Positions 44,810 through 52,689 of a DNA stretch of 64,000 nucleotides are shown in pieces (the first letter of the stretch is position 1; each line of letters begins with the position of its first letter). Origin of the DNA: an uncultured Flavobacteriaceae bacterium (GTDB lineage: Bacteria; Bacteroidota; Bacteroidia; Flavobacteriales; Flavobacteriaceae); contig CALLUG010000006.1 of assembly GCA_938011315.1 (NCBI GenBank), positions 1 to 64,000 of the forward strand. The letters are read 5' to 3'. The translations under genes were made by a program, and so were the position numbers. Below the pieces are notes generated by a model. That model was not told the DNA's origin and did no database searches. It saw only the letters and a list, made by a program, of their open reading frames with translations.

Positions 44810-46117
44810 TTAGATACGTTCAATTTTAGCGCCAATGGCTTTTAGGCGTTGATCTATATTTTCGTAGCCACGATCTATTTGTTCTATATTATGTATTACG
44901 GAGGTGCCTTTGGCAGATAATGCTGCGATGAGCAAGGATATCCCTGCACGAATATCTGGCGAGGTCATTGTTGTTGCTTTTAGGGTAGATTTGAAGTCGT
45001 GTCCAATAACATTGGCTCTGTGTGGATCGCATAAAATAATTTTTGCTCCCATATCAATAAGTTTATCTACAAAGAATAAGCGACTTTCAAACATTTTTTG
45101 GTGTACAAGAATACTCCCTCTAGCTTGTGTTGCAATGACTAAAATAATACTCAATAAGTCTGGAGTAAATCCTGGCCATGGCGCATCAGACACGGTTAGT
45201 ATGGAGCCATCAATGTAGTTTTGTACTTCGTAACCATTAGTATGACTAGGGATGTACATATCATCATCTTTGCGCTCTATTGTGATGCCTAGTCTTCTAA
45301 ATACATCGGGAATTTGCCCTAAGTTGTCCCAGCTTACATTCTTAATGGTCAACTCACTCTTAGTCATTGCTGCTAAGCCAATCCAACTTCCTATTTCTAT
45401 CATATCTGGAAGCATTGTATGTGTTGTGCCTTTAAGTTGTTTAACACCAGTAATACTTAGCATATTAGAGCCTACTCCAGATATTTTAGCTCCCATCCGG
45501 TTTAGCATATTACACAATTGTTGTAAATAGGGCTCACAGGCGGCATTGTAAATCGTTGTTGTGCCTGTGGCTAAAACTGCTGCCATTACGATATTGGCAG
45601 TTCCTGTTACAGAAGCTTCGTCTAAAAGCATATAAGTGCCTTTTAGCTCTTTTGCTTCTACGCCATAAAAATAGTCTTCACGGTTGTATCTAAATGTAGC
45701 GCCTAGTTTTATAAAACCCTCAAAATGTGTGTCTAACCGTCTGCGTCCTATTTTATCACCTCCAGGTTTAGGGATATATCCTTTACCAAAACGAGCTAGT
45801 AGAGGGCCTACAATCATTATAGATCCTCTTAGTGCACGACCGTCTTCCTTAAAGGCTTCAGACTCTAAGTAAGGTAGGTTAACTTCATTAGCTTGAAAAG
45901 TATAAGTGCCGTGTTTTAATTTTTCTATTTTAACGCCTAATTTACCTAGTAATGTAATTAGTTTATTTATATCTATAATGTTTGGAACATTATGTAGTGT
46001 TATTTTTTCGGAACTAAGTAATACAGCGCATAAAATTTGTAGCGCTTCATTTTTAGCGCCTTGTGGTTGTATGCTTCCTTTTAGTTGGTGTCCGCCTTCA
46101 ATTTTAAATGTTTTCAT
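44810..46117 (-). CDS. murA: UDP-N-acetylglucosamine 1-carboxyvinyltransferase
   Basis: A 435-residue enzyme that adds enolpyruvate from PEP to UDP-GlcNAc, the first committed step of peptidoglycan synthesis. Visible motifs are GAKNEALQILCAVLL (Lys22/Asn23), ALRGSIMIVGPLLARFG, PGGDKIGRRRLDTH and LPDMIEIGSWIGLAAM. In most bacteria the loop reads PGGCxIG, with the Cys that fosfomycin alkylates. Here Asp121 occupies that position, the change known from naturally fosfomycin-insensitive MurA of Mycobacterium and Chlamydia. The enzyme should still work, because Asp can act as the general acid. It is 108 bp downstream of the DUF4290 gene on the same strand. Confidence 0.96.
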   Translation of the reverse strand: MKTFKIEGGHQLKGSIQPQGAKNEALQILCAVLLSSEKITLHNVPNIIDINKLITLLGKLGVKIEKLKHGTYTFQANEVNLPYLESEAFKEDGRALRGSIMIVGPLLARFGKGYIPKPGGDKIGRRRLDTHFEGFIKLGATFRYNREDYFYGVEAKELKGTYMLLDEASVTGTANIVMAAVLATGTTTIYNAACEPYLQQLCNMLNRMGAKISGVGSNMLSITGVKQLKGTTHTMLPDMIEIGSWIGLAAMTKSELTIKNVSWDNLGQIPDVFRRLGITIERKDDDMYIPSHTNGYEVQNYIDGSILTVSDAPWPGFTPDLLSIILVIATQARGSILVHQKMFESRLFFVDKLIDMGAKIILCDPHRANVIGHDFKSTLKATTMTSPDIRAGISLLIAALSAKGTSVIHNIEQIDRGYENIDQRLKAIGAKIERI

Positions 46118-46224
46118 GGATAGTGACCTTGCGTTTTAATAAAGTTACCTTATCGTTATCTGGGACCTACTGCACTAATATGTATTAATAAAATAACGTT
46201 TTAAAATAAAAAAAGAGACGATAA

Positions 46225-46869
46225 TTAATACCGCTTTCTATTTCTGTTGTTATTGTGTTTGTTCTTTTTTGTGTAATTGTTGTTGGAGAATTTACGCTTA
46301 GATTTCATTAAACTAACGGAGTCACTTAGGCTTTCGTTACTGTTTTTTAAGTCTATTTTTCCTTGTGATAATTCGTATAAGTGGTTAAATATTACGTAAT
46401 CCTCAACAGTATCCTTATTCCAATTTAAGAAACATTTTTTCATGTGGTTGGCTATGGTAAAAACCAATGCATCTTTCATGTCACCATCTTCCCATGTATT
46501 GGCGATATCAATCATGGTTTTGATGTTGTTTCCGTAAAATCGATATTTTGGAAAGTTTTGTGGATACCTTAAAGGTTCGGGACGTGCTTCTAAAACTTCA
46601 CGAATGGGTTTGTCGTAAGGAGAATCGCAATCTAACTTAAAATCGGACATGATAAATAACTGATCCCATAGTTTGTGTTGAAAATCGGGAACATCACGCA
46701 AGTGAGGTTGCATATTTCCCATAACAGCTATTATAGATTTCGCTAATTTATTTCGCTCTTCTTTTGTTTCTCTTGTGGTAGCGTGGTTAATCATTTTTTG
46801 CATATGTCGTCCGTATTCCGGAATAATTAGATGCTCACGCTCTGTATTGTACTGTAATTGGTTTGTCAA
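46225..46869 (-). CDS. DUF4290 family protein
   Basis: A 214-residue cytoplasmic protein, nearly all helical, with the conserved N-terminus YNTEREHLIIPEYGRHMQKM and HPHLRD-like MQPHLRDVPDFQHKLWDQLF. The tail is basic and Asn/Lys/Arg-rich (NNNYTKKNKHNNNRNRKRY). This is a Bacteroidota-specific family of unknown function, commonly located directly upstream of murA as here, so a link to cell-wall synthesis is possible but not shown by sequence. Confidence 0.87.
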   Translation of the reverse strand: MTNQLQYNTEREHLIIPEYGRHMQKMINHATTRETKEERNKLAKSIIAVMGNMQPHLRDVPDFQHKLWDQLFIMSDFKLDCDSPYDKPIREVLEARPEPLRYPQNFPKYRFYGNNIKTMIDIANTWEDGDMKDALVFTIANHMKKCFLNWNKDTVEDYVIFNHLYELSQGKIDLKNSNESLSDSVSLMKSKRKFSNNNYTKKNKHNNNRNRKRY

Positions 46870-46983
46870 AATGTGTTTGTAGAATTTTAAATTATCGAGC
46901 TTGCAAAATACAAAAAAAAATAACTCGATATAGAGAGTAATGTATTGTTTTTTTATAGCAATTGGGTTTAGTAATTAGGTGTT

Positions 46984-47277
46984 TTATAACGAAATAATCC
47001 CTTCAACCGTTTCTCCAACTTCTATGTATTTAGCAATTACAGCATCTGCACTTTTCATCATTACAGTAATTGATATACTTGTGTAATTTCCATTTTTGGA
47101 CTTGGTGGTGCTAATAAGTGCGTTATTAAAATTAAAAAGCGTTCTTACCTGTTCAATTTTATCTAGGTCTGTTTTTACAATAAATTTAAAAAGGTATTTT
47201 GAAGGCCATAACGATGTGTCTATAAGCTGCTTTCGGAGTTTTTTGTAAAATGCTTCTGCATCTGGTTTGCCTAACAT
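46984..47277 (-). CDS. DUF493 family protein (YbeD-like)
   Basis: A 97-residue protein with a ferredoxin-like alpha/beta fold of the DUF493/YbeD type. It opens with KPDAEAFYKKLRKQLIDTSLWPSKYLFKFIV-like sequence (split here around residues 4-33) and has YTSISITVMMKSADAVIAKY in the second half. YbeD is thought to have a small-molecule-binding regulatory role; here the function is unknown. It stands upstream of DUF4290-murA on the same strand and is divergent from the AAA ATPase gene. Confidence 0.82.
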   Translation of the reverse strand: MLGKPDAEAFYKKLRKQLIDTSLWPSKYLFKFIVKTDLDKIEQVRTLFNFNNALISTTKSKNGNYTSISITVMMKSADAVIAKYIEVGETVEGIISL

Positions 47278-47427
47278 ATATGTTACTTTTGTCTTTTTTT
47301 ATAATGAATACAAAGATACAGTATCAATAATTAATAGCTTATATTTTAAACCCATATTAAAAGCTATCACTAACATTTTTTATTTCCCTTTTTAATTCCG
47401 ATTTTTACAGCTAAAACGTTGCTAAGA

Positions 47428-47970
47428 TTGAATACAAAACGCATTGTTATTACAGGAGGTCCAGGAACAGGAAAAACCGCTATAATAAAGGAACTTACAA
47501 AACGAAATTACACCTGCTTAGAGGAGGTTTCTAGACAAATAACTATAGCGGCTAGAGCAAAAGGAATAACACAATTATTTAAGAGTGACCCTTTGTATTT
47601 TAGCGAATTACTATTAAAAGAAAGAATTACACAGTTTGAAGCACTAAAAACAGACAAACCTATTGTGTTTTATGATAGAGGCATTCCAGATATTATTGCA
47701 TATCTAGATTATGCAAAAATCGATTACAACACAACATTTACAACAGCCTGTAAAAACTATAGCTACACTTCTGTCTTTATATTACCACCATGGGAAACTA
47801 TTTTTAAAAATGATACTGAGCGTTATGAAAGCTTTACGGAAGCTAAAAAAATACAACACTATTTAATAAATACTTATAAGAGTTGTGGCTACTCCCTTAT
47901 TGATGTACCATGCGATACCCTAAGTAAGCGTACCGATTTTATTCTAAATCAAATACAAACCTGCCCTTAA
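47428..47970 (+). CDS. AAA family ATPase/kinase-like P-loop protein
   Basis: A 180-residue single-domain P-loop protein of the AAA_28 type. Walker A is GGPGTGKT at residues 10-17 from the TTG at 47428. Another TTG nine bases upstream (47419) is possible, but MNTKRIVITGG is the usual N-terminus. Walker B-like IVFYDRGIPDIIAYLDY (about 86-102) resembles the DRG motif of nucleoside-kinase-like enzymes. Function is unknown; relatives include NadR-type kinases. The stop codon TAA shares a base with the recQ ATG (TAATG), so the two are co-translated. Confidence 0.8.
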   Translation: MNTKRIVITGGPGTGKTAIIKELTKRNYTCLEEVSRQITIAARAKGITQLFKSDPLYFSELLLKERITQFEALKTDKPIVFYDRGIPDIIAYLDYAKIDYNTTFTTACKNYSYTSVFILPPWETIFKNDTERYESFTEAKKIQHYLINTYKSCGYSLIDVPCDTLSKRTDFILNQIQTCP

Positions 47971-49871
47971 TGCAACATCCTGTACAAATCCTTGAACGCT
48001 ATTGGAATCATACAAGTTTTAGACCTCTTCAAGAAGAAATTATTAATGCGGTATTAGCTGGTGAGGATACTTTTGCTTTGCTTACTACTGGCGGAGGAAA
48101 ATCTATTTGTTTTCAAATTCCGGCGCTTGTTAAACCAGGGATTTGCATTGTTATTTCACCACTTATAGCGCTTATGAAACACCAAGTTGACACCTTAAAA
48201 CAAAAAGGAATTAAGGCACTTGCATTGACTAATGAGTACAGCTATAAAGAAATAGATACGATGCTAGACAACTGTATTTATGGCAACTATAAATTTTTGT
48301 ACCTATCGCCAGAGCGTTTACAAAATGAACTAGTGCAAGCACGCATAAAGCAAATGAATGTAAATCTTATTGCGGTAGATGAAGCGCATTGTATATCGCA
48401 GTGGGGTAACGACTTTAGACCAGCTTATAAGAATATTGTCCAATTACGTGAACTACAGCCTAATGCTAACGTTATTGCGCTAACAGCATCTGCTACGCCT
48501 AGCGTAATAGAGGATACAATGAAGGCCTTAGACTTTATTAACCCAAGTGTTTTTAAAGCGTCTTTCAAGAGAGACCATTTAGCGTATATGGTTTTTGAAA
48601 CTGAAGATAAACAGTATAAAATTCAAAAAATACTTAAAAAAAATGCAGCCTCTTGTATTATATATGTTAGAACTCGAAAAAGCGCACTAGAGGTTAGTAA
48701 GCAACTTAATGATAGTGGGTTTACGAGTACTTATTACCACGGAGGGCTAACCAATGAGCAAAAAACAGCACATTTTTCGGAGTGGCTAGCCAATAGGAAG
48801 CAGGTTATGGTTGCTACAAACGCATTTGGTATGGGTATTGACAAAGCTGATGTTAAAACAATAATCCACATCAACCTCCCTGAGAGTATAGAAAGTTATT
48901 TTCAAGAAGCAGGAAGGGCAGGGCGTGATGGGCAAAAAGCTTATGCAGTAACTTTAATTAATAAAGGTGATGCACAGTTTTTAAAAGATCAATTTTTAGC
49001 AAATATTCCAACTCTTGTTTTTATAAAATCAGTTTATAGAAAGTTGTGTAGTTACTTCCAAATTTCTTATGGTGAGGGTGCTCAAACCACACATCAATTC
49101 AATTTTAACGATTTTTGTAAAGCCTATCAATTTAATAAAATTAGTACGTATAATGCCATACAAAATTTAGACCGTACAAGCGTTATAACCCTAACACCAC
49201 AATTTAATAATCGTACCACGATTAAGTTTTTGATAAGCAATACAAAACTATTTTCGTATATTAAAACGCGTACAGAAACGAACACTATCGTTAAAGTTAT
49301 TCTTAGAACTTATGGAGGTATTTTTGATCAAAACATAAAAATTGATACCTTATTAATAGCTAATAAGTCTTCTAGTACCGAAAGCGCAGTAATCACTGTT
49401 TTAAAAACCTTAGAAAACGATCATATTATTGCATTAAATCTCGTTAAAACAGATGCGGAAATTACATTTATTGAACCTCGCGAAGATGATAAGACAATAA
49501 ACAGAATAGCTCCTGTTATAAAACAACAAAATAATCTTAAAAAAGAACGAATTGAGGCAATGCTAAACTATGCTTATGACGCCACCACTTGCAAGAGTAT
49601 GCAATTGCTTGCTTACTTTGGAGAAACACAAGCAAAAAAATGTGGTATCTGTTCAGTTTGTATTGCTAATAAAACAACAAATACTAGCAGGTTAAACACT
49701 CAAGAAACTATTACAAAAATTATTTCAATACTTACCCAAAAAGAATTAAGCTCCAGAGCCATAAGTGATGCACTAAATATAGCTAACACAACCACAAACG
49801 AACTCTTAAAACAATTATTAGAAAACAACACCATAGCAATAACCAAAGCAAATACCTACAAAATAAAATGA
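47970..49871 (+). CDS. recQ: RecQ family ATP-dependent DNA helicase
   Basis: A 633-residue 3'-5' helicase. Motifs: FRPLQEEII (motif 0), Walker A TGGGKS, DEAHCISQWGNDFRPAY (DEAH plus the RecQ aromatic loop), TASATP, GRAGRDGQ (motif VI). The zinc-binding subdomain CKSMQLLAYFGETQAKKCG, then ICSVC keeps four cysteines (about 538-562). An HRDC domain is not evident; the last 80 residues form a winged-helix-like end (NEL LKQLLENNTIAITKA). It acts in recombination-fork repair. The ATG overlaps the preceding stop by one base, and its own stop overlaps the fmt start by 4 bp. Confidence 0.93.
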   Translation: MQHPVQILERYWNHTSFRPLQEEIINAVLAGEDTFALLTTGGGKSICFQIPALVKPGICIVISPLIALMKHQVDTLKQKGIKALALTNEYSYKEIDTMLDNCIYGNYKFLYLSPERLQNELVQARIKQMNVNLIAVDEAHCISQWGNDFRPAYKNIVQLRELQPNANVIALTASATPSVIEDTMKALDFINPSVFKASFKRDHLAYMVFETEDKQYKIQKILKKNAASCIIYVRTRKSALEVSKQLNDSGFTSTYYHGGLTNEQKTAHFSEWLANRKQVMVATNAFGMGIDKADVKTIIHINLPESIESYFQEAGRAGRDGQKAYAVTLINKGDAQFLKDQFLANIPTLVFIKSVYRKLCSYFQISYGEGAQTTHQFNFNDFCKAYQFNKISTYNAIQNLDRTSVITLTPQFNNRTTIKFLISNTKLFSYIKTRTETNTIVKVILRTYGGIFDQNIKIDTLLIANKSSSTESAVITVLKTLENDHIIALNLVKTDAEITFIEPREDDKTINRIAPVIKQQNNLKKERIEAMLNYAYDATTCKSMQLLAYFGETQAKKCGICSVCIANKTTNTSRLNTQETITKIISILTQKELSSRAISDALNIANTTTNELLKQLLENNTIAITKANTYKIK

Positions 49872-50824
49872 GCATGAAACGTACCCTTAGAATAGTGTTT
49901 ATGGGAACTCCAGAGTTTGCAGTAAGCACACTAAAAACATTGATAGAAAACCAGTACACTATAGTCGGTGTTATTACTGCGCCAGATAAACCCGCAGGAA
50001 GAGGGCAAAAGCTAAGCGAATCTGCAGTAAAACAATATGCCAAGGGCAATAAGCTCAATATATTGCAACCTACCAACTTAAAAAGCGATGTGTTTATTAA
50101 TAAGCTTAAAGCCTTAAAAGCAAACTTACAAATTGTTGTAGCTTTTAGGATGCTTCCTAAAGTGGTTTGGCAAATGCCAGAATATGGCACCTTTAACTTA
50201 CACGCTTCACTTCTCCCAAACTACAGAGGGGCAGCACCAATAAACTGGGCTATTATTAACGGAGAAACAACAACAGGAGTGTCCACTTTTTTTATAGACG
50301 ACCATATCGATACAGGAGAACTTATTTTGCAAGAAGAAGTATCTATACAGCCAAATGAAACTGTAGGAGAATTGCATGATAAATTAATGACTATTGGCAG
50401 TGAATTAGTTTTAAAAACAGTTGTTTTAATTTCTGAAAACAAAGCGATAACTAGAGCACAAACAGTAACTGCAAAACAAAAAACAGCCTATAAACTTAAT
50501 AAAGATAATTGTAAAATTGATTGGAACAAGTCCTTAGATGATATTTATAATAAAGTAAGAGGCTTAAACCCATATCCTGCAGCTTGGACTTTATTAAAAA
50601 ATGGCGAACAACAACTTAATGTAAAAATATATGCTACCCAAAAAATAGAAGAATCACACCAATTCCCTGTTGGAAAAATTATCACTTCCAAAAACACGAT
50701 GAAAGTTGCCGTAACCCAAGGTTTTATAGTGCTAAAAGAAATTAAACTCCCCGGAAAACGAAAAATGGACATTAGTGCTCTTCTAAATGGAATGACTTTT
50801 CATGAAAATTCAGAAATGCTTTAA
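49868..50824 (+). CDS. fmt: Methionyl-tRNA formyltransferase
   Basis: A 318-residue enzyme that formylates initiator Met-tRNA using 10-formyl-tetrahydrofolate. N-terminal formyltransferase domain: IVFMGTPEFAVSTLKTL, PDKPAGRGQ, FNLHASLLPNYRGAAPINWAI (catalytic Asn-His) and FIDDHIDTGELI (catalytic Asp). The C-terminal beta-barrel tRNA-binding domain begins near residue 210. Length is normal. The ATG overlaps the recQ stop (ATGA). Two close ATGs exist (49868 and 49874); the first is used here because of the coupling. Confidence 0.95.
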   Translation: MSMKRTLRIVFMGTPEFAVSTLKTLIENQYTIVGVITAPDKPAGRGQKLSESAVKQYAKGNKLNILQPTNLKSDVFINKLKALKANLQIVVAFRMLPKVVWQMPEYGTFNLHASLLPNYRGAAPINWAIINGETTTGVSTFFIDDHIDTGELILQEEVSIQPNETVGELHDKLMTIGSELVLKTVVLISENKAITRAQTVTAKQKTAYKLNKDNCKIDWNKSLDDIYNKVRGLNPYPAAWTLLKNGEQQLNVKIYATQKIEESHQFPVGKIITSKNTMKVAVTQGFIVLKEIKLPGKRKMDISALLNGMTFHENSEML

Positions 50825-50929
50825 ACCCCTATATATACTGACATGTTGTGAAATTTCACGAAAAATGCTTGGTGTTATTAACATTCGTTTTAAGTTATTA
50901 ACAAAATAGCGTATTTCATAGGCTATTAC

Positions 50930-50959
50930 TTGTGTAAATGGTTATTAGGTATAAATTTG
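50930..50959 (+). promoter_or_regulatory. Strong Bacteroidota promoter before the HU gene
   Basis: TTG at 50930-50932, a 19-nt gap, then TAAATTTG at 50952-50959, a full match to the Bacteroidota vegetative consensus (TTG/TTTG; TAnnTTTG). Transcription would begin near 50966, leaving a leader of about 43 nt, A/T-rich right up to the ATG at 51009. Abundant expression is expected of an HU gene. Confidence 0.7.
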
Positions 50960-51008
50960 TAAGGAGAATTAGCAAAATGTTAGTTCATTTTAATTTAAAA
51001 TTTTTTTT

Positions 51009-51281
51009 ATGACAAAAACAGATTTAATCAACGGAATGGCAGAAAATGCTGGTATCTCAAAAGCATCAGCTAAAAAAGCATTGGATTCTTTATTGACAGA
51101 TATCCAAGGAACTCTACAAAAAGGCGATAGAGTATCTTTAGTTGGTTTTGGTTCTTGGTCAGTTTCTAACAGAGCTGCAAGAGAAGGTAGAAATCCTCAA
51201 ACAGGAAAAACAATTCAAATAAAAGCTAAAAATGTAGTAAAATTTAAAGCAGGTTCAGACTTAGGAGCTGCAGTAAACTAA
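51009..51281 (+). CDS. HU family DNA-binding protein
   Basis: A 90-residue nucleoid protein. The HU/IHF fold is complete: helices from MTKTDLINGMAENAGISKASAK, then beta arms with the signature VGFGSWSVSNRAAREGRNPQTG (about 47-68; canonical GFGxFxxxxRxxRxGRNPxTG), ending IKAKNVVKFKAGSDLGAAVN. It binds and bends DNA as a dimer and shapes the chromosome. It has its own strong promoter and a rho-independent terminator, so it is a single-gene unit between fmt and the ThiE-like gene. Confidence 0.95.
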   Translation: MTKTDLINGMAENAGISKASAKKALDSLLTDIQGTLQKGDRVSLVGFGSWSVSNRAAREGRNPQTGKTIQIKAKNVVKFKAGSDLGAAVN

Positions 51282-51307
51282 TTTTACACACATAACTTTG
51301 AATTAAA

Positions 51308-51334
51308 GGCTGTCTTTACGACAGTCTTTTTTTT
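51308..51334 (+). terminator. Rho-independent terminator of the HU gene
   Basis: GGCTGTC (51308-51314), a 5-nt loop TTTAC, GACAGTC (51320-51326), then a run of eight T. The stem is 7 bp with one G-U, extended by A/T pairs. It starts about 26 nt after the HU stop codon. Confidence 0.85.
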
Positions 51335-51390
51335 AACACATAACTGCTTTAAGCATACCGACTACTTTTTGAAAGCTAAAAACATAATAT

Positions 51391-51996
51391 ATGATCTTTC
51401 TTATTTCCCCCGAGAATGATATTACTAATGAAATTGACATCTTACATCAATTATTTGAAGCAGGTTTAACTCATTTTCATTTAAGAAAACCAAACAAAAC
51501 CTTTAATGAACATTGTGAGTATTTGAATCAGGTTGACGAAAAATACCACCCGTTTATAATGACTCACAATTTCCCTAATGAGCTGACTAACGCATATACT
51601 CTTAAAGGAATACACCTAGAAGAGCGTAAATGGAGGGCTCAAAAACACAAATTGCAAAACTATGTAAGTGACTTTAAAAAACAGGGCTTTACAGTAAGCA
51701 GTTCTTATCACGAAACCAAAGATTTGGAAGCACAAACAGTAGCGTTTGATTACTATATTTTAAGCCCCGTTTTTGGTGCAATCTCAAAAAGTAATATGAA
51801 GGGGAGAGGGTTTGATGTTAAGCATATATCAAAATTTATAACAGGTATGGGGGGTATTAATGCAGAAACAACCCCCGAAGCTATTGCTTTGGGATTTAGA
51901 GGTGTAGGAGCTTTAGGCGGTGTGTGGAATGCTGAAAATCCTGTACAAAGTTTTAAAGCATTACAAGAAGCATTTATTAATGTAAAGCAAAATTAA
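51391..51996 (+). CDS. Thiamine phosphate synthase-like protein (ThiE/TenI family)
   Basis: A 201-residue TIM-barrel protein. GLTHFHLRKP (about 30-39) and KGIHLEERKW follow the ThiE pattern, and SSSYHETKDLEAQTVAFDYY, LSPVFGAISKSN and GGINAETTPEA match its later strands and phosphate loop. ThiE joins the pyrimidine and thiazole halves of thiamine. Several active-site residues differ from classical ThiE (for example KSN for KTK), so it may be a TenI-like relative. No other thiamine gene is nearby. It is followed directly (0 bp) by a half-helicase gene. Confidence 0.8.
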   Translation: MIFLISPENDITNEIDILHQLFEAGLTHFHLRKPNKTFNEHCEYLNQVDEKYHPFIMTHNFPNELTNAYTLKGIHLEERKWRAQKHKLQNYVSDFKKQGFTVSSSYHETKDLEAQTVAFDYYILSPVFGAISKSNMKGRGFDVKHISKFITGMGGINAETTPEAIALGFRGVGALGGVWNAENPVQSFKALQEAFINVKQN

Positions 51997-52614
51997 ATGC
52001 CTTTTAACAAACTTATAGCACCTTTGCAGGAAACACTTTCTACAATTAAGTTTGAAACAGCATTACCGTTTCAAAAGCAAATAATTCCTAAAATAAAAGC
52101 TGGGGCCAATTTGTTTGCTATTGCAGCAAATGGAAGCGGAAAAACAACAAGCTTAATTCTTAGTGTAATTCAAAAGCTAAAAGGAAGCGCTTTTGAAGAC
52201 GCCCCTAGAGCCTTAATTTTTGTGAAAGATAAAACAGCAGCCTTAACACTAAAACAAGAGTTTGAGCGCTATACAAAAAACACCACTTTACGAGTATATG
52301 CACTTTATGAAGAATATCATATCGATAAGCAACGTGAAGAGATTTACCTCGGTACAGATATTGTCATTGCTACGCCAAAAAGACTTAACAAAATTTTCTA
52401 TCTTAATGGCATACATTTAGCCAAATTACAATTGTTTATTGTTGAGGACGCCGAGTTTTTATTTAAAACAAATACTATGGGCGAAGTTTCCAGAATCCCA
52501 GAGAGCATCGATAAATGCCAGTATATTGTATTCTGCTCAATATTTGACAAGCGTTTTGAGCGTTGGAAAAATACATTTATGCACAATGCCCAAGTGCTAA
52601 CGTTTAGCCATTAG
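51997..52614 (+). CDS. Stand-alone DEAD-box-like RecA domain (half-helicase)
   Basis: A 205-residue protein equal to only the first RecA-like domain of a DEAD-box helicase. It keeps a Q-motif-like FETALPFQKQIIPKI, Walker A ANGSGKTT (about 45-52) and IVIATPKRLNKIF. Motif II is degenerate: VEDAEFLF instead of DEAD, with Glu-Asp-Ala-Glu. Motif III reads CSIFDKR in place of SAT. There is no second domain: the stop is natural, and no helicase remnant follows. It could bind ATP and RNA but not unwind alone. Its start codon immediately follows the ThiE-like stop, so the two are coupled. The role is unknown. Confidence 0.75.
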   Translation: MPFNKLIAPLQETLSTIKFETALPFQKQIIPKIKAGANLFAIAANGSGKTTSLILSVIQKLKGSAFEDAPRALIFVKDKTAALTLKQEFERYTKNTTLRVYALYEEYHIDKQREEIYLGTDIVIATPKRLNKIFYLNGIHLAKLQLFIVEDAEFLFKTNTMGEVSRIPESIDKCQYIVFCSIFDKRFERWKNTFMHNAQVLTFSH

Positions 52615-52689
52615 CATTATAACACTAATACTACAAACTTCTTCTAGTTTTGAGATAACATTCGTACCTTTAAGGTTTAAAACCTATAG

